Assembly: GCF_013409045.1 (NCBI RefSeq)
Contig: NZ_JACCBT010000001.1
Span: 6,138,001 to 6,202,000 of the forward strand
Length of the DNA stretch: 64,000 nucleotides
Reading direction: 5' to 3'
DNA from: Actinomadura citrea
GTDB taxonomy: Bacteria; Actinomycetota; Actinomycetes; Streptosporangiales; Streptosporangiaceae
The number at the start of each line of letters is the position of its first letter. Position 1 is the stretch's first letter. The notes below the pieces were generated by a model that saw only the letters and a program-made list of their open reading frames with translations, had not been told where the DNA came from and made no database searches. Below are positions 58,271 to 64,000 of this stretch, in pieces. The position numbers were made by a program, and so were the translations under genes.

Positions 58271-59265
58271 GCCCCGGCTCCTTCCTCGCGTCCTGCTTCG
58301 TTGCTCCCGGCTTCCTCACTTCGGGCCGCCTGCCCGCGCGCGAAGGCGGTCGCGGCCTCGCGGACCCAGGCGCCGTCCTCGTGGGCCCGGCGGCGATGCG
58401 CCAGCCGCTGGGCGTTGCAGGGGCCCTCGCCCCTGATGACGGCCGAGAGCTCCGACCAGTCCGGCTCGCCGAAGTCGTGGGCCTGGCGTTCCTCGTTCCA
58501 GCGCAGGTCCGGGTCCGGGAGCGTGACGCCGAGGGCCTCGGCCTGCGGGACGGTCATGTCGACGAAGCGCTGGCGCAGCTCGTCGTTGCCGTTGCGTTTG
58601 ATGCCCCACGCCAGGGACCGCTCGGAGTTCGGCGAGTTCGCGTCGGGCGGGCCGAACATCATCAGCGAGGGCCACCAGAACCGGTCCACCGACTCCTGCA
58701 CCATCCGGCGCTGCTCGGCGGTGCCGCGCATCATCGTCATCAGCAGCTCGTAGCCCTGCCGCTGGTGGAACGACTCCTCCTTGCAGATGCGGATCATCGC
58801 GCGGCCGTAGGGGCCGTAGGACGTCCGGCACAGCGGGACCTGGTTGCAGATCGCCGCGCCGTCCACCAGCCATCCGATCGTGCCGACGTCGGCGTAGGAG
58901 AGCGTGGGGTAGTTGAAGATCGAGGAGTACTTCTGCCGGCCGGTGAGGAGCATCTCGGTCAGCTCGGCGCGGGACACGCCGAGGGTCTCGCAGGCCGAGT
59001 ACAGGTACAGGCCGTGCCCGGCCTCGTCCTGGACCTTGGCCAGCAGGATCGACCTGCGGCGCAGCGAGGGCGCGCGGGTGATCCAGTTGCCCTCCGGCTG
59101 CATCCCGATGATCTCCGAGTGCGCGTGCTGGGCGATCTGCCGGACCAGCGTCCTGCGGTAGGCCTCGGGCATCCAGTCGCGCGGCTCGATCCGGTCGTTG
59201 CGCGCGATCGTCGCCTCGAACTGCTCGGCGGGCGCCGGCTGGGGCGCGGCCTGCGGCGTCGTCAT
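58267..59265 (-). CDS. paaA: Phenylacetyl-CoA epoxidase, catalytic subunit PaaA
   Basis: A 332-aa di-iron subunit. Iron-ligand segments are visible: QHAHSEIIGMQPEGNW, QDEAGHGLYLYSACE with the ExxH pair, and ICKEESFHQRQGYELL with the second ExxH. It epoxidises the ring of phenylacetyl-CoA as the first step of aerobic phenylacetate degradation. First gene of the operon; GGGAGGAG before ATG 59265. The C-terminal tail after residue about 300 is low complexity. Confidence 0.95.
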   Translation of the reverse strand: MTTPQAAPQPAPAEQFEATIARNDRIEPRDWMPEAYRRTLVRQIAQHAHSEIIGMQPEGNWITRAPSLRRRSILLAKVQDEAGHGLYLYSACETLGVSRAELTEMLLTGRQKYSSIFNYPTLSYADVGTIGWLVDGAAICNQVPLCRTSYGPYGRAMIRICKEESFHQRQGYELLMTMMRGTAEQRRMVQESVDRFWWPSLMMFGPPDANSPNSERSLAWGIKRNGNDELRQRFVDMTVPQAEALGVTLPDPDLRWNEERQAHDFGEPDWSELSAVIRGEGPCNAQRLAHRRRAHEDGAWVREAATAFARGQAARSEEAGSNEAGREEGAGA

Positions 59266-59309
59266 GGGCTCCTCCCGCTGGGGACCCGGCTGGACTCGGC
59301 CTATTTACT

Positions 59310-59321
59310 GACCGAGCGGTC
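59310..59321. promoter_or_regulatory. Putative PaaR operator
   Basis: The palindrome GACCG-AG-CGGTC lies 45-56 bp upstream of the paaA start, in the only AT-rich stretch of the 129-bp gap (TATTTACTGACCGAGCGGTC). ACCG-N2-CGGT cores fit actinobacterial TetR-type operators. Confidence 0.5.
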
Positions 59322-59394
59322 TGTATTCAGAGTGACACAGGCCGCGCGAGCGTGCAAGAAGGGCGGAACGCCTGCTCACGGGCCCACCGGAGCC

Positions 59395-59904
59395 TCAGTC
59401 GTCCCAGGTCTCCCACTGCGCTCCCCTGCCCCGCGCCTCGTCGAAGACCAGCCAGGTGCGGGTCGCCCGGACGCCGGGGATGTCCTGGATGCGCTCCAGC
59501 ACCACGTGCCGGAGCGCCTCGTTGTCCGGAGCCCTGACCAGGGCCAGGACGTCGTAGTCGCCGCCGACCATCGCGAAGTGCTCGACGTAGGGGGTGTCCT
59601 GGAGCCGGGCGGAGACCGAGCGCCAGGAGTTCTGCTCGATCGTGACCGAGACGTACGCGCTGGTGCCGAGGCCGGCCTTGTGCGGGGCGAGCTCGGCGGT
59701 GAAGCCGGTGATGACGCCCTCGTCCATCAGGCGGGTGAGCCGCGCGTAGGCGTTGGCGCGCGAGACGTGCACGCGCTCGGCCAGCGCCCGTACCGAGAGC
59801 CGGCCGTCGCGCAGCAGCTCAACGATGATCGCGCGGTCCACGGCGTCCAGCCGTGCGGCAGAACGTCCGGGCCGGACGCCCTCAGTGCCCGCATCGGATG
59901 ACAT
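59395..59904 (-). CDS. Lrp/AsnC-family regulator
   Basis: 169 aa. The HTH (IIVELLRDGRLSVRALAERVHVSRANAYARLTRLMDEGVI in full) and RAM ligand domain (AYVSVTIEQNSW, HFAMVGGDYDVLALVRAPDN) are typical. It is divergent from the 2-oxoacid dehydrogenase operon with 120 bp between. The same arrangement is known for BkdR-type control of branched-chain oxoacid dehydrogenase genes, induced by branched-chain amino acids. The gap contains AGTG...CACT half-sites that could be its operator. Confidence 0.9.
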   Translation of the reverse strand: MSSDAGTEGVRPGRSAARLDAVDRAIIVELLRDGRLSVRALAERVHVSRANAYARLTRLMDEGVITGFTAELAPHKAGLGTSAYVSVTIEQNSWRSVSARLQDTPYVEHFAMVGGDYDVLALVRAPDNEALRHVVLERIQDIPGVRATRTWLVFDEARGRGAQWETWDD

Positions 59905-60024
59905 TTAGTGCCCCCAAAGCCACTGAACGAGCCATTTGTCGCTCATTGTGCCCCATGTCTTGAGCAGATCGTCGTCCGAGCGGACGATCGAACCGACAAC
60001 CGTCCACGGGAAGGGAGCGGCGCC

Positions 60025-61131
60025 ATGTCCATGCGGACACCTCATCAGGAGGTCGAGGGCCTTCTCCCCTCCGCCGTCCCGGTGCGCTTCGTCGCCGAGG
60101 ACGGGACGGACGCCGGACGCCCGGCCGGATACCGTGCTCCGGAGGACGGGACGCTGGTCGAGGCCTACCGCCGGATGGTGCTGGGCCGCCGGTTCGACCG
60201 GCAGGCCACCGCGCTGACCAAGCAGGGCCGGCTGGCGGTCTACCCGTCCAGCCGCGGGCAGGAGGCCTGCCAGATCGCCGGGGTGCTCGCGCTGCGCGAG
60301 GACGACTGGCTGTTCCCGACCTACCGCGACTCGGTGGCGCTGGTCGCCCGCGGCATGGACCCCGTCGAGGTGCTCACGCTCCTGCGCGGCGGCTGGCACT
60401 GCGGCTACGACCCGGCGGCCACGCGCGTCGCGCCCCAGTGCACGCCGCTGGCCACCCAGACGATCCACGCCGTGGGCATGGCCGACGCGATGCGCCGCAA
60501 GGGCGAGGACGGCGTGGTGATGGCGTTCGTCGGCGACGGCGGGACCAGCGAGGGCGACTTCCACGAGGCGCTCAACTACGCCGGGGTCCTGCGCGCGCCC
60601 GTGGTCTTCTTCGTCCAGAACAACAAGTACGCGATCTCGGTGCCGCTGGCCAAGCAGACCGCCGCGCCCGCGCTGGCCTACAAGGGGATCGGCTACGGCA
60701 TCCGGTCCGAGCAGGTCGACGGCAATGACCTCGTCGCGGTGCTGTCGGTCCTGACCGCCGCCACCGAGCACGCCCGCTCCGGGAACGGCCCGTTCCTGGT
60801 CGAGGCGCACACCTACCGCATGGACTCCCACACCAACGCCGACGACGCCTCCCGGTACCGCGAGGACGAGGAGGTCGCGCGGTGGGAGGCGGCCGACCCC
60901 CTCGCGCGGCTGGAGACCCATCTGCGGGGGCGGGGACTGCTCTCGGAGGAGGACGTCGCGTCGGCGCAGGAGGCCGCCGAGGAGTACGCGGCCCGCCTGC
61001 GCGACCGGATGGCCGCCGACCCGGAGACCGACCCGTTCGAGCTGTTCGACCACGTCTTCGCCGAACCCACGCCGCAGCTGCGCGAGCAGCGCGCCCTGCT
61101 GGCGTCCGAAATGCTCCCCGGGGAGGACTGA
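60025..61131 (+). CDS. 2-oxoacid dehydrogenase E1 alpha (branched-chain/pyruvate type)
   Basis: A 368-aa TPP enzyme. The TPP-binding motif is FVGDGGTSEGDFHEALNYAGV...VQNNKYAIS, and the phosphorylation-loop-like region is YRMDSHTNADDASRYRE. GGGAAGGGAG precedes ATG 60025. It pairs with the E1 beta gene 1 nt downstream. Annotation tools often say pdhA, but the Lrp neighbour favours the branched-chain (bkd) type; I leave the symbol open. Confidence 0.9.
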   Translation: MSMRTPHQEVEGLLPSAVPVRFVAEDGTDAGRPAGYRAPEDGTLVEAYRRMVLGRRFDRQATALTKQGRLAVYPSSRGQEACQIAGVLALREDDWLFPTYRDSVALVARGMDPVEVLTLLRGGWHCGYDPAATRVAPQCTPLATQTIHAVGMADAMRRKGEDGVVMAFVGDGGTSEGDFHEALNYAGVLRAPVVFFVQNNKYAISVPLAKQTAAPALAYKGIGYGIRSEQVDGNDLVAVLSVLTAATEHARSGNGPFLVEAHTYRMDSHTNADDASRYREDEEVARWEAADPLARLETHLRGRGLLSEEDVASAQEAAEEYAARLRDRMAADPETDPFELFDHVFAEPTPQLREQRALLASEMLPGED

Positions 61132-61132
61132 C

Positions 61133-62149
61133 ATGCCCGCGACGACGATGGCGCAGGCGCTGAACGCCGCGCTCCGGGACGCGCTGGCCGAGGACGAGCG
61201 GGTGCTGGTCTTCGGCGAGGACGTGGGACCCCTCGGCGGGGTCTTCCGCATCACCGACGGGTTGACCCGGGACTTCGGTGAGGACCGCTGCTTCGACACC
61301 CCGCTGGCCGAGGCGGGGATCGTCGGCCTGGCCGTGGGCATGGCGATGGGCGGCTTCCGCCCCGTGGTGGAGATGCAGTTCGACGCCTTCGCCTACCCGG
61401 CCTTCGAGCAGATCGCCTCGCACGTGGCCAAGTTCCGCAACCGCACCCGCGGCCGCGTGTCGCTGCCGATGGTGATCCGCATCCCCTACGCGGGAGGGAT
61501 CGGCGGCGTCGAGCACCACTGCGACTCCAGCGAGGCCTACTACGCCCACACACCGGGGCTGAAGGTCGTCACGCCCGCCACCGCCGACGACGCGTACTGG
61601 CTGCTGCGCGACGCCGTCACCGACCCCGACCCGGTCATCTTCATGGAGCCGAAGCGGCTGTACTGGGCCAAGGGCGACGTCACCCGCGAGAACCGGCGCG
61701 CCGCCGGGTTCGGGCGGGCCGTGGTGCGCCGCGAGGGGCGGGACGCGACGCTGGTCGCCTACGGGCCGAGCGTCCCGGTGGCGCTGGAGGCCGCCGAGGC
61801 CGCCGCGCGGGAGGGACGCGACCTGGAGGTGGTGGACCTGCGCACCATCGTCCCGTTCGACGACGGCACCGTCGCCGCCTCGGTGCGCAAGACGGGCCGG
61901 TGCGTGGTCGTTCAGGAGGCCCAGGGCTTCGCGGGCGTGGGGGCGGAGATCGCGGCCCGCGTGCAGGAGCGCTGCTTCCACTCGCTGGCCGCGCCGGTGC
62001 TGCGGGTCTCCGGGTTCGACATCCCCTACCCGCCGCCGAAGCTGGAGCACGCGCACCTGCCGGACGCCGACCGCGTCCTGGACGCCGTCGACCGGCTCCA
62101 GTTCGACGACGCCCCCGACGTCCTGCACCTGGACAGGGAGGCGTCGTGA
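61133..62149 (+). CDS. 2-oxoacid dehydrogenase E1 beta
   Basis: A 338-aa transketolase-like subunit: LVFGEDVGPLGGVFRITDGL, FDTPLAEAGIVGLAVGMAMGG, EMQFDAFAYPAFEQI, RIPYAGGIGGVEHHCDS with the catalytic His, and the C-terminal HLPDADRVLDAVDRLQ. It forms the alpha2beta2 E1 with the preceding subunit. Its stop overlaps the E2 start (GTGA). Confidence 0.93.
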   Translation: MPATTMAQALNAALRDALAEDERVLVFGEDVGPLGGVFRITDGLTRDFGEDRCFDTPLAEAGIVGLAVGMAMGGFRPVVEMQFDAFAYPAFEQIASHVAKFRNRTRGRVSLPMVIRIPYAGGIGGVEHHCDSSEAYYAHTPGLKVVTPATADDAYWLLRDAVTDPDPVIFMEPKRLYWAKGDVTRENRRAAGFGRAVVRREGRDATLVAYGPSVPVALEAAEAAAREGRDLEVVDLRTIVPFDDGTVAASVRKTGRCVVVQEAQGFAGVGAEIAARVQERCFHSLAAPVLRVSGFDIPYPPPKLEHAHLPDADRVLDAVDRLQFDDAPDVLHLDREAS

Positions 62150-63507
62150 CCGCCGCCACCCGGCAGGTGTTCCGCCTGCCCGACCTCGGCGAGGGCCTGA
62201 CCGAGGCCGAGATCGTCGAATGGAAGGTCGCCGCGGGCGACACCGTCGAGGTCGACCAGGTCGTGGTGGAGGTCGAGACCGCCAAGGCGGCGGTGGAGGT
62301 CCCCGTCCCCTACGCGGGGACCGTCCTGAGGCTGCACGCGGAGGCGGGCGCGATCCTCGCGGTCGGCGAGCCGCTCATCGAGGTCGGCCCCGCCGGCGCC
62401 GCGACCGGACCCGCGCCCGTCGCGGACGTGCATCCGGAGGTGGCCCGCTACCGCGAGGAGGAGCAGGCCGGATCCGGCAACGTCCTGATCGGCTACGGCA
62501 CCGGGCACGGGCCGGGCCGGCGCGGACGCCGCCGCGCCGGCGGCCCGAAGGCCCCGGCGGCGGCCCCCGCTCCGGTGGCCCCCGCTCCGGTGGCCCCCGC
62601 TCCGGCGCCCCGCCGCGCGGAAGCCCCCCGCGTGATCTCCCCGCTCGTCCGCAGGATCGCGCGCGAGCACGGCCTCGACCTCGCCGCCGTCACCCCCACC
62701 GGGCCGCGCGGCGTGATCCTGCGGCGGGACGTCGAACAGGCCGTCGCCTCAGCGGGCACGGCCGCCGAGACGGCCGGCCCCCCGGTCGCCGCGACGCCGG
62801 CGCCGGCCCGTCCGATGCCCGAGCGGATCCCGCTGCGCGGGATCCGCCGGGCGGTGGCCGACAAGCTCACCCGCAGCCGCACCGAGATCCCGGACGCGAC
62901 GACCTGGGTGGACGCCGACGCGACCGCCCTGGTCGAGGCCAGGGACGCGCTGCGGAGGTCCCGCCCCGAACTCGGCATCGGGCTGCTGGCCCTGCTGGCC
63001 CGCATCTGCGTGGCCGCCCTGCGGGAGTTCCCCGAGCTGAACTCCTCGGTCGACGCCGACCGGCAGGAGATCGTCCGGTACGGGCACGTCAACCTCGGTT
63101 TCGCCGCGCAGACCGACCGTGGCCTCGTCGTGCCGGTCGTGCGGGACGCGCACCTGATGACGACCGCGCAGATCGCCGCGGAGCTGGCAAGGCTCACCGG
63201 GCTCGCGCGCTCGGGCGGGCTGCCGCCCGAGGCGCTGACGGGCGGCACGTTCACCCTCAACAACTACGGCGTGTTCGGCGTGGACGGCTCCACCCCGATC
63301 ATCAACCATCCCGAGGCGGCGCTGGTCGGCGTCGGACGGATCATCGACCGCCCCTGGGTGGTGGACGGCGCGGTCGTGCCGCGCAAAATGACCCAGCTCT
63401 CCCTGACGTTCGACCACCGGGTCTGCGACGGCGGCGCGGCGGGCGGGTTCCTGCGGTTCGTGGCCGACTGCGTGGAGAACCCCGCCGTCCTGCTCACGAA
63501 CCTGTGA
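62146..63507 (+). CDS. 2-oxoacid dehydrogenase E2 (dihydrolipoamide acyltransferase)
   Basis: 453 aa. One N-terminal lipoyl domain has Lys47 in VETAKAAVEVP. A charged Arg/Gly and Ala/Pro linker with APAPVAPAPVAP repeats follows, then the peripheral subunit-binding domain (VISPLVRRIAREHGLDL, TGPRGVILRRDV), and the catalytic core ending LSLTFDHRVCDGGAAGG. GTG 62146 is preceded by AGGGAGG. No E3 gene follows; the common lipoamide dehydrogenase must come from elsewhere. Confidence 0.93.
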   Translation: MTAATRQVFRLPDLGEGLTEAEIVEWKVAAGDTVEVDQVVVEVETAKAAVEVPVPYAGTVLRLHAEAGAILAVGEPLIEVGPAGAATGPAPVADVHPEVARYREEEQAGSGNVLIGYGTGHGPGRRGRRRAGGPKAPAAAPAPVAPAPVAPAPAPRRAEAPRVISPLVRRIAREHGLDLAAVTPTGPRGVILRRDVEQAVASAGTAAETAGPPVAATPAPARPMPERIPLRGIRRAVADKLTRSRTEIPDATTWVDADATALVEARDALRRSRPELGIGLLALLARICVAALREFPELNSSVDADRQEIVRYGHVNLGFAAQTDRGLVVPVVRDAHLMTTAQIAAELARLTGLARSGGLPPEALTGGTFTLNNYGVFGVDGSTPIINHPEAALVGVGRIIDRPWVVDGAVVPRKMTQLSLTFDHRVCDGGAAGGFLRFVADCVENPAVLLTNL

Positions 63508-63529
63508 CGGCAGGGGCCGGGTTCGGCGG

Positions 63530-64000
63530 TCAGAGGCCCCGGACGGCGGCGACGGTGAAGGGGATCTCCGGAGTGCCGTCGCCGAGCGGACCGCCCTTGT
63601 CGAACTGCGAGCGGACCACGTAGAGCGTCCCGTGGCGGCGGACGAGCGTCGTCGGGACCTGGAGGGACGGGTCCGCCAGCGTGCGCTCCAGGCGGGCCCG
63701 CGTCCCGTCGGGCGCGACACGCCAGCGGGTGAGGGCGTTGTCGACGTTGTCGGCCGTCCAGAGGCGCCCGTCCTGGAGTTCGAGGCCGTCCGCGTTGTGC
63801 ATGTCGCCGCCGCTCAGAGCGACCTTGCGGATGCCGCCGGTGGCGAGGTCCAGCCGGTAGAGGTCGCCGCCGAGCATGTCGTCGGTCAGCAGGAACCGTC
63901 CCGTGGGGTCGGCGACGATCCCGTTCAGGGTGAAATCGCCTGGCTTGTGCGGTTCGAGGACGTCGCCCAGGTCGAACCGGGGCGACAGCGTGCCGATCCC
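63530..64000 (-). CDS. SMP-30/gluconolactonase-like beta-propeller protein (5' end outside window)
   Basis: The open frame continues to the window edge without a stop; only the C-terminal about 156 codons are visible. NGIVADPTGRFLLTDDM, GGDLYRLDLATGGIRKVAL, HNADGLELQDGRLWTADNVDNALTRW and PTTLVRRHGTLYVVRSQFDKG are the repeated blades of SMP-30/gluconolactonase-like or related extracellular propeller proteins. It is convergent with the E2 gene. The enzyme activity cannot be decided without the N-terminus. Confidence 0.75.
   Translation of the reverse strand, partial: GIGTLSPRFDLGDVLEPHKPGDFTLNGIVADPTGRFLLTDDMLGGDLYRLDLATGGIRKVALSGGDMHNADGLELQDGRLWTADNVDNALTRWRVAPDGTRARLERTLADPSLQVPTTLVRRHGTLYVVRSQFDKGGPLGDGTPEIPFTVAAVRGL

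Noticed and set aside
49968..63507. Inclusion of the paa and 2-oxoacid dehydrogenase genes in the biosynthetic cluster
   Set aside because: They are complete standard catabolic operons with their own regulators, beyond lsr2 and two repeat fields; a supply role is possible but not indicated.

Overview
The window is very GC-rich DNA with frequent GTG starts, translationally coupled genes (ATGA and GTGA overlaps), a SARP/AfsR-type regulator, Lsr2, and an actinobacterial-style paa operon. This points to a filamentous actinomycete. The dispersed hairpin repeats suggest a Thermomonosporaceae/Actinomadura-like genome, but that is an impression, not a proof.

Layout. 1-904: no gene, a tandem array of about 119 bp units, an inverted copy of a dispersed repeat and a perfect 21-bp hairpin. 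905-49158: a large biosynthetic gene cluster. Left arm (905-15399, +): glycosyltransferase, arylsulfotransferase-like protein, a KS-AT-DH-KR-ACP-C-FkbH megasynthase, a carrier protein-thioester reductase and an alpha/beta hydrolase. Middle (15449-30436, -): GT2-like glycosyltransferase, two more arylsulfotransferase-like proteins, MATE exporter, GH3 glucosidase, type II thioesterase, PAPS-type sulfotransferase, type III PKS, stand-alone condensation domain, an unknown protein, a glycosyltransferase-like protein, a LuxR regulator and an inositol monophosphatase. Right arm (30675-43778): ACP, DegT aminotransferase, inositol-3-phosphate synthase, discrete AT (all +), aromatic amino acid lyase and feruloyl-CoA-synthase-like ligase (both -), then KS, KS-like CLF, KS with a dead AT, and a FabG-type reductase (+). 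Regulation and export: MFS, SARP/AfsR, LuxR (44041-49158).

49192-64000: Lsr2, an FAD oxidoreductase with a divergent MocR-type regulator, an OFA-type MFS with a small partner protein, a second repeat field, TetR plus paaABCDE (phenylacetyl-CoA epoxidation), an Lrp regulator divergent from a three-gene 2-oxoacid dehydrogenase operon, and the end of an SMP-30-like gene.

How the cluster may work (inference). A Phe-type lyase and a CoA ligase would supply a cinnamoyl-like acyl unit. The KS/CLF, the KS with dead AT, the discrete AT (YASH motif), FabG and the free ACP would form one acyl assembly. The megasynthase would make a second acyl chain, load a glyceryl unit through FkbH and join it through its C domain, with reductive release by the next protein. 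Inositol synthase, phosphatase and DegT aminotransferase suggest a cyclitol or aminocyclitol unit. The most distinctive feature is a type III PKS next to a PAPS-type sulfotransferase with three arylsulfotransferase-like proteins. This is the gene set of the two-step sulfate relay known from caprazamycin biosynthesis (Cpz8/Cpz6/Cpz4), here in a very different setting. I do not recognise the product.
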